Assembly: GCA_947247005.1 (NCBI GenBank) | Contig: OX365955.1 | Coordinates: 36,435,822 to 36,499,821, forward strand | From: Spisula solida | Taxonomy: Eukaryota; Mollusca; Bivalvia; Venerida; Mactridae | DNA: 64,000 nucleotides | Reading direction: 5' to 3' | The notes under the pieces: generated by a model | The model's database searches: none | Told to the model about the DNA's origin: nothing | What the model saw: only the letters and a program-made list of their open reading frames with translations | Made by a program: the position numbers and the translations under genes | Shown: one piece after another, positions 43,920 through 56,514 of the stretch | Position numbering within the stretch: position 1 is the stretch's first letter | Layout: each line of letters begins with the position of its first letter

Positions 43920-44890
43920 CCTGACGGGTGTTAGAACATAACTCGAATTTGTTGAAGCACGATCTTGTTTTACGAGCCAATCTGTTATGGCAAATTATCG
44001 CAGAAATTAAATGTTACTCCATCTAATAGCATTAGCTGTACTATAAATTATTGCGATCTTTAAGATAACTGGATTAATCAGTAATAATATTGTTATTATG
44101 ACTTCTCGCTTGCACAACCGTAAAATTAAATTGAACCCCGACTTGCAATTTCGTAGCAAGGATATTTTTCATCAGTATCGATCGGTGTACTCACTTTTTT
44201 ATTAGGACATTGTTTCTATAAGGGTTCAATGACGTCATGGCAATAAAGCGTTAAGCATTGTTTTAGTTCATGATTAAGTACATTGTATAGAGATATGTTT
44301 AATGGTGTAGACTTTGAAAAGTGTGAATTAACTAACACGAGTACACCCTTAGTATCTCCAACATGTTCGTCAACATTGGCAACGGTCTGGTCTTAAAATA
44401 CGCCGTTGTTACTATGTGCCCAGTGTGGGTGTGCATGCCGTTTGATTATTGTTAAATATTATACATGTCAGTGTTTTATTAATATAATGCCTTATACAAG
44501 CCTTAATTAAGTTTGGGAACTGGTGTATCAATCCATTCGCCACTTGTTCTAATATTGGCAATAAAATATTGTTTAAACTAACTAGACACGCATCTCTAGG
44601 CTCTCATATATTGAACTTGTTGTAATTTCTTTCATCTCTCCATTAATTAATAATTCCAAAATTAAATGAGTTTTCAATGTTGATTAGTAAACATCTGTTT
44701 CCATGAAATATTTCATGTCCCTAAGGATATTCTGGATTAATTGATAGTTTAAAAAAGATGGGGATCTTTTTTCAAATTAATAAAGCTTCATGTTTTTTAT
44801 AGATTTGAATTTTACTGATTTATTTCCTTTAATAGAAATTTGGAAATGCTCTTATTGCTTCGAAAAGGTCTGGTTACATAAACAAGGAAG
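43920..44890. other. Intronic stretch without recognisable feature
   Basis: AT-rich, no supported frame or repeat. Confidence 0.4.
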
Positions 44891-44892
44891 TC

Positions 44893-45105
44893 CGCTCGGA
44901 AAGCGTAGTTGGTAGAGTGCCAAAGACGTTCACGCTGACTATCTAGAGCAGTTGATGTAAAAACGCCCAAGACGGTCACCTGAACTATGTATATGCCGCT
45001 TCACTTATGAATGTGAGGGTGTGTAAGCGGCTGAATAAGTCAATCAGGAGAGCATTCGCCCGGTGAGCGAAGAGTCCCGGGTTCGAGCCCCGGTAAGACT
45101 GCACA
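44893..45105 (+). repeat. tRNA-like SINE or pseudo-tRNA cluster
   Basis: Near 45035-45105 an anticodon-type hairpin TTCGC-CCGGTGA-GCGAA and a good T arm with B box (CCGGGTTCGAGCCCCGG) are present, but the D stem and acceptor stem do not pair and the base before the putative anticodon is C instead of T. About 130 bases upstream (44910) lies a second A-box-like TAGTTGGTAGAG. Best explained as a tRNA-derived SINE, followed by its body ACATTTTCTCACCCTGTGAC. Confidence 0.5.
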
Positions 45106-45726
45106 TTTTCTCACCCTGTGACATATGAGTAGTTTGTAGAATGCTAGACAGTCACGCGGATTATCTAGGTTCGTGTTCCACGTTTATACGGATATTATTT
45201 GTCCTCGGCGTTGGTTATGTCATTTACACGTGTGAACGTGCCATAGGCGGCATTACAAGTTTTAGTAGGTGACTGTGATGCAGTATTGGTTCTAATCTAA
45301 CTCTAGGTGCAAACTACTTACTTATCACAAATATACTTGAACGACAAGGACATGCTAAGCTCTATATAGATTATTGTCGACTCATTGGTTAATCTAGTTG
45401 GCGCCAGTGGGTATGTGTCATAGATTGAACACGGGAGCATAGTAATGTTACAAGTACAATTCGAATAGGTTTTTCACCGCTTGAAAGAATCACATACAAT
45501 TACATGTATTCCTTTTTTCTATCATGTCACAACGACATTACACTAATTAAACAAATGACGTATATATGTACATGTGATTTATCCGTCTGTTTAAAACAAG
45601 CAACCAATCCACTATCCAATTATCATGCATTTGTAAACATCATGTCATTTGTGACCACAATGGAAAATGTGGCCCGTATACTAATATGAACTAAGGTACT
45701 GCTTAAACGGGGAATTTCCATCAAAT

Positions 45727-45900
45727 TTGTTGTGCCGAATATGGCTTACGTCGAATATGGCTCCTATGTAAGCTATATTCGTAGGGTGAAAAAATATTGC
45801 CCCGAATATATCCCATATTCATTGAGAGTTTGCTTCATTACCAAATATGGCTCACCATATACGTCAGCCATATTCGACGTGAGCCATATTCAACACAACA
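45727..45900. mobile_element. 174-bp MITE with long TIRs
   Basis: TTGTTGTGCCGAATATGGCT plus ACGTCGAATATGGCT at the left is mirrored at the right (AGCCATATTCGACGTGAGCC ...CAACACAACA), with motif GAATATGGCT repeated several times. The 74-codon frame across it is not a gene. Confidence 0.7.
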
Positions 45901-46223
45901 AGGCATTACACACGGGTCGGGATTTCAAAAAGGGACTATCATGTGTTTATGTCTAAGATAAATATGATGAAGCATTGGGCTGGTGAAAATTCCCCTAGTA
46001 AGAGCAATGCTTGTCTATAAACACACAAACAAAGAAGTCATAGTGAGCTATTCTAAGATATTGTTAATATGTACATGATATTGAGATATTCAGTGCAAAC
46101 GGTGACTATAATAGCTATCTAAACTAGAGACTCTATCACTATACAACATTCTCAGTCTTGAACAGATCGACTGTCTATACAGGAACATTCTACAGGTCTG
46201 CACATTTCCAGACCTGGTTCTGG

Positions 46224-46571
46224 CCCGAACTCCCAGAAACATCTCAATCTGACCAAATTCTCAACTTAAATATTGCTGGCATATGTTTTAAGTTCCATGC
46301 TAGATAAGATCCAAAATTTGCCCAGGCACACGACGGTTTCTTCGATTTTAACAACTTATATGGATTTTTTCGACCATCTATTGGTGTTTTGGTATATAGT
46401 CAACGAAATAAAAATCATATAAGTTGTTAAAATTGATGAAACCGAGTGCCTTTGAAATTTGTACTTTTGTTCACAAAATGAAAACACAGCAAATGTTCAA
46501 GAGCTGTAGTTAGAGTTTATACTTGAATTAAAACGTCTGATATCTCCTTAAGATACTTTGGGAGTTCGGGG
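46224..46571. mobile_element. 348-bp MITE of the CCTGG-flanked group
   Basis: CCCGAACTCCCAGAAACATC and, inverted, AAGATACTTTGGGAGTTCGGGG. Flanks are TCTGG and CCTAG, a decayed match to the CCTGG seen at 2905-3154. Inside is a second inverted pair around AACAACTTATATG / CATATAAGTTGTT. Confidence 0.65.
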
Positions 46572-46576
46572 CCTAG

Positions 46577-48440
46577 TTTTCAGGTTTATAGTCGCAAAGA
46601 AATCGTATAAATAATGGTTGTATCATTCACACAAGTTTGAAACATTAAAACACAAGACATGACAGGACTGTATTACATCTAGATATAATACAAGCTTCTG
46701 TCACGTTGGTCAAGTATGTGTGAATTACCATAGAAACATATTATATAAACAGATCATATAGCGCAGATATTTCCCACCATTGCACCATTTCGGTAGTACA
46801 TGATTGCATTTATTTCGTGGCGTAATGTGCATCACGTGCTTAATTATGCAAATTTTCTCACTGTAGGTTCATTTATACTATTTATGTCTTCACCATGCAA
46901 CCTAGCCTTACTTTGATGTATAGCATTCTTTCACACAGTGCTGTATTTTCTGGCAACCTCCTGTAGTCTTGCATTCATATGACAAAAATAAACATTCTTC
47001 ACTTTCTACACTTTTAAATGCCGACTAGCTAGAGCTATTGTCGAATCTTGTACGATTCCATGGATGGTCTTTTCTCAACATTGTGTACGGTCATGTCCCT
47101 CACACAGTCATGAAAGCTCGACCATTTCAGTTTGTCTGCGTTAAATATGCTGTTGCAATGCATAGATACCGAGATGATCAGAATGGTCTATCACATTTTG
47201 AGAAAGTATCGGCAGTTTGCCTTCTAGCCAGTTAGTACAAATTGATAAATATTGCTAGCAAAACCGGTTAGCCCAACTGATCGGCGTAAATGACAATATA
47301 TAAATTATTTAAGATAAACTCCCAAAAATTAGAATTTGCAATTTTCATATTTTTTATATAATTAGATGCTCCATTCTTATAATTAACTTCTTGTCCATCC
47401 ATATTTAACAACTGCTCACTAATACATTGTAGCACCTGTTGTCATACATCATAACTATTTACTATCTTCTCTTCAATATTAATTTCTCATTTTCATGCAA
47501 CTTTCTCCTGATAAGCGTTACCCTGGAGACAAAGTCGTCTTCACTTACTAGTTGGATATTCCCAAACTTAATAATGACGCAACTATTGAACACCATTATT
47601 ATATGGTCATACTGGGCTTGTTACGGTTTGATGGGTTTAAATAAATAATGAAGCCTCTAACAGAGGGGGTATATTATTAGTACCAAACTAATTGAATTGT
47701 CCAAACAGTTAAAGGAACGAATTGGATAGTTGATGACAGGGCAAAAAGAACATAAACGAACCCTCATATATCATAAATGTTGAACATAAATAAATAGATA
47801 CAAGGCTAGAAATAAGATAAGTCAGCATTGTTGGCATTGGTCAGAATTTCTCAGAGCCTCAAACGCGTGTGTTGCTGAAATGTATGAATACGTAACTATT
47901 TTTATTTAGTTACTTAAGGCAATACCAGATGCATTGTACTAGCCGCTAGTCGAAACACGGTATTATTTCTTAGAAATATTGAGTCCGACGAAATAAAAAA
48001 CCTTCCAAGCGAGTGTACAGATATCACACTGAAAACGTTGTATGTTTTGTAAACGTTTGGTTTATTCTCTGCACAAAAGAATGTTCATGCACTTTCTTTA
48101 ACGATCATTCATTGTAAAGTTAACCTAGAAATTGTCTGATTTTTATAGGTCTTTATTTTAGGTAGATTGTAAAAACGTTCTTCAACTTATACTGAACATT
48201 TTCAATACTTGGCTCCTGATGGTATACATCGCAACTAGGGTATAAGAGAAGTTTATAGTGTCAAACAAGAGAAATGACAGTATACTGTTTATCTCATGCT
48301 TGTACACTGAACTCATACTATGTGTGGAAATGTTTATAACTTATCACTAACAGCCAAGACTGATTCATTTCATCGGACTTCAGTGGGAATTGGTGAGATG
48401 GAGATGTAGTCCAATACATAGACCGTGTTTTTAAATTATC
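46577..48440. other. Intronic stretch without recognisable feature
   Basis: Frames of 65-69 codons (47038-47235, 47439-47648) without motif or splice support. No repeats recognised. Confidence 0.35.
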
Positions 48441-48443
48441 CGT

Positions 48444-48985
48444 GTTTAAAATTATCTAAGTATACCCTATACGTATAGTTTACATAGGCAAAGGATTTCA
48501 AATGTTGGTTTCAAATTGTCTGACTGTAACTTATATATAGGGTACACTTAGATAATTTTAAACACGGACAATTTGAAATCATGTGCCTATGTACACATAT
48601 ATAGGGTACTCTCAGACGAAACCATTATTTGAAACCATGCGCCTATGTAAACATATATAGGGTACTCTCAGACGAAACCATTATTTGAAACCATGTGTCT
48701 ATGTTCACATATATAGGGTACTCTCAGACGAAACCATTATTTGAAACCGTGTGCATATGTACACATAATTTTTATATAGGGTACTCTCAGACGAAACCAT
48801 TATTTGAAACCATGTGCCTATGTACACATATATAGCGTACTCTCAGACGAAACCATTATTTGAAACCATGTGCCTATGTACACATATATAGGGTCCTCTC
48901 AGACGAAACCATTATTTGAAATCATGTGTCTATGTACACATATATAGGGAACTCTCAGACAAAACCATTATTTGAAACCATGCGC
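48444..48985. repeat. 56-bp minisatellite attached to an inverted repeat
   Basis: About seven copies of a 56-bp unit with ATATATAGGGTACTCTCAGA, CGAAACCATTATTTGAAACC and ATGTGCCTATGTACAC. On the left, GTGTTTAAAATTATCTAAGT is mirrored at about 48545-48566, so the array seems to have grown from one arm of a hairpin-like element. Confidence 0.75.
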
Positions 48986-51295
48986 CTTTGGTCCAGTACT
49001 GATAATAGCGGACAATCCTTGATACGCAGGCCGCAAGGCCTGCGGATGTCGTTCCGCTTTACGATAACACGTGTGCACGTGGTTTGGTCAGAGTTTGAAT
49101 TAACTAATGGATCTAAAAATTTGTGTTAAATTCCGCACTAGAAAATGGCTGCTAATAGAATAACAAAAAAAATTAAAATGCGATATTCGGCAGCTCATAA
49201 ATTTTCTTTTATTTTTTAATGATGTTTAAGAATATTCCAAAAACTAGCGTAGGTCCCTGTCTAGAAAGAAAAGATAATAATTATCAGTCTTCCATGGTTG
49301 CTATGCAACCAATCTTTTTATATGGGGAGGGCTATTTCCTAAATGTTTGGACACAAAAAAGGCAGCCATTTATTTGCCCACTTCGGAAGGAAATTTTAAC
49401 TTTTTCAGTGCATAAACGATGCTACAAACTGTTATGAGACACATGATTACTCTGAGATAACGAATTAAGTCGAGCGGGAATCGTTCATATGCGCGAAATA
49501 TCAACCAATCTTAAGAAAATCTAATGAAAAAGACACAAGTTTCGGTTATTTCCCATCGCAAAGTCTGCAATACAATTAATTAAAGTCCGTTTCGGGTATT
49601 TACGTATCTAGACCGAACGGTGATAATCCACATCGTAGTTGTAGGTTATTGTAAAGGAAGTAAAACAAATGCATGTTCGTAATTCCTCGCCGAGATGTAA
49701 TTAAAAAATCCCTCCAAAATCGTCAAAAAATATTCGCGGGATGAAGGTCGCGAAAACTAATTACATGTTGTTGTTGTCGTTATTGGATACAATAAAACCC
49801 GTAATTTTCCGTCTAAATCTATTTTATGTTGTGACGATTTGCAGGGTTTATTTAACAAAAAAAAAAGGTGATTAAGATTAAAGATGTTTGATATTTAATC
49901 GTAATATGATTAATTGAAATGAAAATAGCCTTTCCTTTGAACAAAAGTACTATCTGGTATGCTCATGCAACCCATTAAAAAAGATAAAATATCAAATAAG
50001 CCCTAGAAATCAGTTGTTATCTGTGTTTATATCTAATTATTCATTTTTAAATTAGTTACCCCTGAATTAAGTAGACCTAGAATTAAACAAATTGAAAAAC
50101 GTGTATTATTCGTGTTCATTCGGACTGACAAACGATAGCAGGTTTGTATCGTCTTTCGTTACTTTGTACCCAATATTTCGTATCAAACCGCTATCGCGCG
50201 CTTTCTTGTGCAACGAACCGCTTCGATAGGTTGCATAGACGTAGGAAAGCGCTCGGTAGCGCCTTTTAGAAACGGCTTGCTCCAGATTCGTAACTTCGTA
50301 ACCAAACAATTTTTTGTGAAGTTATGCATCACCAAAAAATCCAGTACTAGATGAGCATGTTACAAATAATGTAGGACAACTGACATAGTCCGCTACATAT
50401 GCTGTGCATTAGTTCATATTACTTCAACTAAACATCGTTAACACATTCTGCACATGTTAGGTTTTGTCCCTTTTCACATACGTATATGTCCCATAAAAGT
50501 ATGTAGATATAATGATACAGGTATATAGAGTAGTATTGAGAACGCATCATTGCAAGATGCAAGAAACAGTTGAAGACAGAATTATTGACGACAGAAGAGG
50601 TGTGGTAGAGTTTTCAGAGTCAATATAGTTTTGCAACATTTCACTCACAGAAAAAAAGATAATAAAGTGTTCTTTGTGATAGTTTTCTCTTGTTTAAATG
50701 ATGTATTGATGTGTGCCCAGTATTGATATAACACATTTTTGTTGAACATAACTTTTTTCTGGACGGTGTATCAGTTAAGGTCCTTCATGTAACACATTCG
50801 TATGATGTAATGTCTTTGAAATAAATTTACTGAAGAGAAACAGCTTTTGATATTTGAAAAAAAGTAACCTATTTTTAAAAATGTGGTTGGATTAATAAAT
50901 TCGCAACATTAAAGGCAGTTTTTAAAATGGTACTAATTTAATAGTAATATATTATTGCTATTTTTTAAAGTTTGAATAAATCCAAACGAAAGCTCTTGTT
51001 TTATAACTGAAAAAGTGTTATGCTGCAGATAATAACTTTGTAGCATCAATTTTCTGTGCATGATAGCTAAAATTAAATAAACATGTCCTGTCACATTATC
51101 AACATGCATGTTACAAGAGGGACATAATTTGTTATTGGAGTAACAAACCAAAGAGCATTTTATTTGTTCTAACTTTTCATGGAGCATAAAGCAATTTAAT
51201 CATGGAAAAAGATGTTTACGATCAAATGCTGCGGTATCGTATGAATATCTCCGCAATACAGGAATTTACGAACTGTTACAGAAGCGACATTTGTA
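48986..51295. other. Intronic stretch without confident gene
   Basis: Contains a short perfect hairpin GCAGGCCGCAAGGCCTGC near 49027-49044. Frames at 49219-49437 (plus) and 50106-50309 (minus, 67 codons, basic and charged) have no recognised family or splice context. No tandem repeats. Confidence 0.35.
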
Positions 51296-52880
51296 CAAGT
51301 AGTAAGTCAGCCAAGTGTATATCGGCAGTATGTCAGCAATAAGTATGTAGGTGTACATGCAGTAATTTTAAGTCAGTCAGTTTTCCGGTAGTGGGCCAAT
51401 CAGTGTTACAGCAGCATGGTAGTCGTGTGTCATCTAAATGTCAGTCATTTTGTTAGTCAGTATATTTTTCACTGGATAGCCAGTGTACTGGCAGTATGTC
51501 AGTAGGTGTTCGAGCAATAAACCAGACAGTTGGTCGATCAGTGTGTCAGCAGTACGACAGTCATGTGTCAGTAGTATGTAGCCATTATTTCATCAGTATA
51601 ACAGCCATGTGTCAGTAGTATGTCAGCCATTATGTCAGCAGTATTACAGTCATGTGTCAGCAGTATGTCAGCCATTATGTCAGCAGTATTACAGTCATGT
51701 GTCAGTAGTATGTCAGCCATTATGTCAGCAGTATGACAGTCATGTGTCAGCTGTATGTAAGCCATTATGTCAGCAGTATTACATTCATGTGTCAGTAGTA
51801 TGTCAGCCATTATTTCATCAGTATAACAGCCATGTGTCAGTAGTATGTCAGCCATTATTTCATGAGTATAACAGTCATGTGTCAGTTGTATTTCAGCCAT
51901 TATGTCAGCAGTATAACAGTCATGTGTCAGTTGTATGTCAGCCATTATGTCAGCAGTATTACAGTCATGTGTCAGTTGTATGTAAGCCATTATGTCAGCA
52001 GTATAACAGTCATGTGTCAGTTGTATGTAAGCCATTATGTCAGCAGTATTACAGTCATGTGTCAGTAGTATGTCAGCCATTATGTCAGCAGTATTACATT
52101 CATGTGTCAGTAGTATGTCAGCCAATATGTCAGCAGTATGACAGGCGTGTGTCAGTAGTATGTCAGCCATTATGTCAGCAGTATGAAAGTCGTGTGTCAG
52201 TAGTATGTCAGCCATTATGTCAGCAGTATTACAGTCATGTGTCAGTAGTATTTCAGCCATTATGTCAGCAGTATAACAGTCATGTGTCAGTAGCATGTCA
52301 GCCATTATGTCAGCAGTATAACAGTCGTGTGTCAGTAGTATGTCAGCCATTATGGCAGCAGTATTACAGTCATGTGTCAGTTGTATGTAAGCCATTATGT
52401 CAGCAGTATAACAGTCATGTGTCAGTTGTATGTCAGCCATTATGTCAGCAGTATGACAGTCGTGTGTCAGTAGTATGTCAGCCATTATGTCAGCAGTATT
52501 ACAGTCATTTGTCAGTAGTATATCAGTCACTATTTCGGCTGCAAGTCAGTCAGTATGTCGGCAGTATGTCTGTCAGTATGGCGACAATGGGTCAGTCAGT
52601 ATATCATTCATTGGGTTGGCATTATACAGACAGTATATCAGCAGTAGGTCAGTCGGTCTACGAGCAGTATGTCATCCAATGATTTCTCAAGGGGTAAATC
52701 AGTGTGTCAGCAATATATAGCAATATTGCTATATCAGTTATTGTGTCAGCAGTTTGACAGTCTGATAAGTTGTATCAATCAGTATGTCATTTAGTGGGTT
52801 GCCTGTGTACTGACCGTATGTCAGCAGTAAGTCAATTGATGTACAATCAGTAAGTCAGTCAAGTGTTTCAACAGTGTGTC
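51296..52880. repeat. 45-bp minisatellite with degenerate borders
   Basis: The core, about 51540-52520, has about 22 copies of a 45-bp unit built from GTCAGCAGTATTACAGTCAT, GTGTCAGTAGTAT and GTCAGCCATTAT; borders hold looser GTCAG-rich repeats. As 45 is a multiple of 3, the array stays open in several frames: a plus-strand frame of 357 codons (15-residue repeat VVCQPLCQQYYSHVS) and a minus-strand one of 320 codons (MADILLTHDCYTADI). Simultaneous opening on both strands is expected from a stop-free repeat unit, so neither is called a gene. Confidence 0.9.
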
Positions 52881-53220
52881 AAAGACTATTTACGAAGATA
52901 CTACACAATTAACAACAAAATATTCTTTAATAAGAACAACTTTTAAAAGGATTTGATTTTAACATTGTATAAATCTCTGCTGTAACGAAATACGGTCCTT
53001 TGTGTAACATGTAAACAAGAGTCAATAGTTATTACATGGTCTAGACATTTGTTGATGTCCTATTTTGTAGTTGACATACAACTGTACATGTATCTGATTT
53101 TAACTAACATATGTTGATGTTATAATCTATAGTTTGTTATCTAAATATAGCAATGTCTATCCTTCTTGTAACAAAATAATCCGTAACTGAACTGACCGTT
53201 ACATGCGGGAATTATTCTCT
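52881..53220. other. Intronic spacer
   Basis: AT-rich spacer between two arrays; no feature seen. Confidence 0.5.
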
Positions 53221-53900
53221 GTTATACTGATGATGATGATAAACATACTGTGGACCTGTTGTTATACTGATGATGATGATAAACATACTGTGGACCTGTT
53301 GTTATACTGATGTTGATGATAAACATACTGTGGACCTGTTGTTATACTGATGATGATGATAAACATACTGTGGACCTGTTGTTATACTGATGATGATGAT
53401 AAACATACTGTGGACCTGTTGTTATACTGATGATGATGATAAACATACTGTGGACCTGTTGTTATACTGATGATGATGATAAACATACTGTGGACCTGTT
53501 GTTATACTGATGATGATGATAAACATACTGTGGACCTGTTGTTATACTGATGATGATGATAAACATACTGTGGACCTGTTGTTATACTGATGATGATGAT
53601 AAACATAATGTGGACCTGTTGTTATACTGATGATGATGATAAACATACTGTGGACCTGTTGTTATACTGATGATGATGATAAACATACTGTGGACCTGTT
53701 GTTATACTGATGATGATGATAAACATACTGTGGACCTGTTGTTATACTGATGATGATGATAAACATACTGTGGACCTGTTGTTATACTGATGATGATGAT
53801 AAACATACTGTGGACCTGTTGTTATACTGATGATGATGATAAACATACTGTGGACCTGCTGTTATACTGATGATGATGATAAACATACTGTGGACCTGTT
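53221..53900. repeat. 40-bp minisatellite, exactly 17 copies, nearly uniform
   Basis: Unit GTTATACTGATGATGATGAT followed by AAACATACTGTGGACCTGTT. Only about three single-base variants were seen (near 53313, 53608 and 53859), which points to recent expansion or strong homogenisation. Confidence 0.95.
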
Positions 53901-54554
53901 AGGAAGAACATGTAAGTTGTTTATGTACAATACAACTTTTCTTCAATGTATGTAAAGACTTTTATCAATTTCTATTTTAACAAACAAAATACCTCCGTTA
54001 CAGGAAAGACACTTAAAAAATTACGCTTCAGCCAACCAACCTTTTCTTTTCGTTTTCTCCTGTTCGTTAATACATTTTCATAACGTCATGTGTGAATATT
54101 TTGTTCTGGAGTGGTTGCTCTTCTAAACGTGTGTGTGGAAGCATTTCTCAAAACCACAGGGAAATGTGATTACTTTTTCTGTTTGTGCACATGTTATATG
54201 AAGGATGGGTACAAACTTCAAACGCGTTTATCTTTATGAAAATGACAGAGCAATGTCGTTTTGGGTAATTGATTTGGATGAAGAAACGTGCATTTGATGT
54301 TTGTAATATTTTTTTTTCACCTAGTTTTATCCCATGTGTTAATAACTAGCCGATAAACGCAAGACTTATAGTCGAGGGACAACCAAAAACAGCACAATTT
54401 ATTACTTTAAGAGACTGGATATATTATTTATGAATGCATTAAAGTTTAAAAAACTATCTGATATTGTCAACTAGTTAAGTACAATTAATATATTGTAGAC
54501 ATTTTCTACGGTTTAACAAACATTGCAATAGGTCAAGAAATGTTGCAAAAAATA

Positions 54555-54785
54555 TAATGACTCATTAACGACAGTAGGGTTGTGATAAAGTTAAAAACGA
54601 CAGTAGAGTTGTAATAGAGTTATCAGTGAAGTAGAGGCGTGATAGAGTTATCAACGACAGTAGGGGCGTGATAGAGTTATCAACGACAATAGAGGCGTGA
54701 TAGAGTTATCAACGACAGTAGAGGCGTGATAGAGTTATCAACGACAGTAGAGGCGTGATAGAGTTATCAACGACAGCAGTAAAGA
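54555..54785. repeat. 29-bp minisatellite, about 8 copies
   Basis: Unit near GACAGTAGAGGCGTGATAGA plus GTTATCAAC, best preserved at 54640-54775 and more diverged to the left. Confidence 0.85.
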
Positions 54786-54997
54786 GTTACAGAGAGGTTG
54801 TGAAACCTAAATTATGTGCATCTCCGCCTCACCTTCGGTAATCCTGGCTGAAATAAAGTTCTGTTAAACTTAGAGGAAATTCTCACGTTACAAATGAAAA
54901 CATTCTAAACTAAACTAACTAACGGACTAGATGACCACAAACATTTACACATATGCAACAATACTGCAACATAACTTCAAAATTACTTCACATCTAG

Positions 54998-55215
54998 ATT
55001 ATATGAAAATCAGATCTCAATTATATGAAAATCACATCTCAATTATATGAAAATCACATCTTGATTACTAGTATATGAAAACTTTATCTCGATTAAATGA
55101 AAATCTGATCTCCATTATAGGAAAATCACACTGCTATAATAATCATATGAAAATCACATCTTGATTATATGAAAATCTCATTTCGATTATATGGAAATAC
55201 CATCTCAATAATATG
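54998..55215. repeat. 23-bp degenerate minisatellite
   Basis: About nine copies of TATATGAAAATCACATCTCA-like units with many small changes. Confidence 0.75.
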
Positions 55216-55665
55216 GCAATGAAATGAGGTTCGAAATCAGGAATGAATGGATACTTGTTCATGTGATTATTCCTCCTACAGTTTATAGAATATCAGTGAG
55301 TGTATCATGGTTAAGACAAAGTGTTACGATGTGAAGAGAAGAGGCGAGACTAAGTACAATACTAACTGATAAGATGGGTCATATTTTCAAATGAGTGCAA
55401 AAACTACAATACATGACAGTAGTATTAATACTACTAACTGAAGTTATTCTACTCAACTTTTCCCATCCAAGATCGAAAGGAACATTAAGATTCTCGTCGT
55501 ATAGATCGAGCGTTTGTTGACAAAGTGCATAAACGAACAATATGTAAATCTAAACACCGAATATATTAATTCCATTGATCGACTTGTGCTGGGGTCTTTA
55601 TTTTTGATGTAATGCCATCATTTGTACGCACAGTATCAAGTCATTTAATAAACAGATGCCTTATT
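55216..55665. other. Intronic stretch without recognisable feature
   Basis: No supported coding frame or repeat. Confidence 0.4.
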
Positions 55666-56078
55666 CAGTGTAGCTATACCACGTGACTTTGGGCTACAAA
55701 TCCAAGACGAAATTTTCTTCGCTTTTTATTCGTTTATCGATTTCTATTAAACATTCGCCAGTCTAAGGGAAAAAATATAGAATCGTTTTCAGCAGCCTAG
55801 CAGTTTTTTTTCAACACCCTGTGAAACCATTGGAGTGTCGGATTACAGTATCAAGCCGTCTTTTTCCAAAGGTTTCACAGGGTGCTAGACAAAACGACCC
55901 AGCTGCTGATAGAGATCCTACATTTTGTTGAAAGCTTACATATTTTTGTGGTGTATTTTCATATAAATCGGTGTAGAAATACAATACTTACGGCTATTTT
56001 TGTTTTCAAATGTGGACAAATTTCGTCTTGGATTTGTAACCTTTAGTAATGTCAAAATCACGTGGTATTGCTACACTG
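55666..56078. mobile_element. 413-bp TIR element with inner hairpin
   Basis: CAGTGTAGCTATACCACGTG and, inverted, CACGTGGTATTGCTACACTG; similarity resumes at ACAAATCCAAGACGAAATTT after a small gap. An inner inverted pair ACACCCTGTGAAACC / GGTTTCACAGGGTG lies at about 55813-55884. No target duplication recognised. It lies about 180 bp from the peptide-gene exon. Confidence 0.7.
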
Positions 56079-56256
56079 TAAAAGACAATGTGATTTGTCT
56101 ATGGTATAACTCAGATCACTCTTGACAAAATAAGACAACCTCGTGTATTCGATCTCTATCTATAACTATTTTAAGATGCCACAAAATTGCCATTGTACCA
56201 AAACATACAAACTATTAAACTAAATCCAGAAATAAATTAATGAATATAGAGTATAC

Positions 56257-56417
56257 CTGGATCGCAATCTGGATCTGTGAAGCAGTTATCAATAAAACTT
56301 GCCAGTGTTCTATACAGCGAGGCTCGTCCTGCCTTCGTTCCTAGATGGGAGTACATACATGGGAATCCATCACACTGTCGTTTTTGTAGCAATTGTCGTA
56401 AACTTGGTGTATTTACT
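56257..56417 (-). CDS. Penultimate exon of candidate cysteine-containing, amidated peptide-hormone precursor
   Basis: Minus-strand exon of 161 bp between acceptor TTTCTTTTCAG and donor CCAG|GTATAC. One base completes an upstream codon, 53 codons follow, and one base passes to the exon at 40736. It reads VNTPSLRQLLQKR, then a peptide starting QCDGFPCMYSHLG and ending NCFTDPDCDP. The KR before Gln is a prohormone-convertase site and the Gln could become pyroglutamate; Gly-RRKR across the next junction would give amidation. The predicted mature peptide has 40 residues with Cys at 2, 7, 32 and 38 (C-X4-C-X24-C-X5-C), enough for two disulfides. Codon use and motif density are unlike the surroundings. 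The signal-peptide exon was not found within the window. The family was not recognised; insulin, neurophysin and calcitonin Cys patterns do not fit. Whitnin-like molluscan precursors are an untested guess. Confidence 0.75.
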
Positions 56418-56514
56418 CTGAAAAGAAATTACAAATTTTGATATGTACATTTGTATATCAATCATACCACTATGCATGTAAACAGTGCTGAAATATTTTA
56501 GCTAAAGCACTACT

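Noticed and set aside
45035..45105. Functional tRNA-Thr gene
   Set aside because: Anticodon and T arms look right, but D and acceptor stems do not pair and position 33 is not T; SINE origin is more likely.
51568..52682. 357-codon plus and 320-codon minus frames as genes
   Set aside because: Both strands are open over the same 45-bp repeats, there is no leader or flanking exon, and the frames end where the repeat decays.
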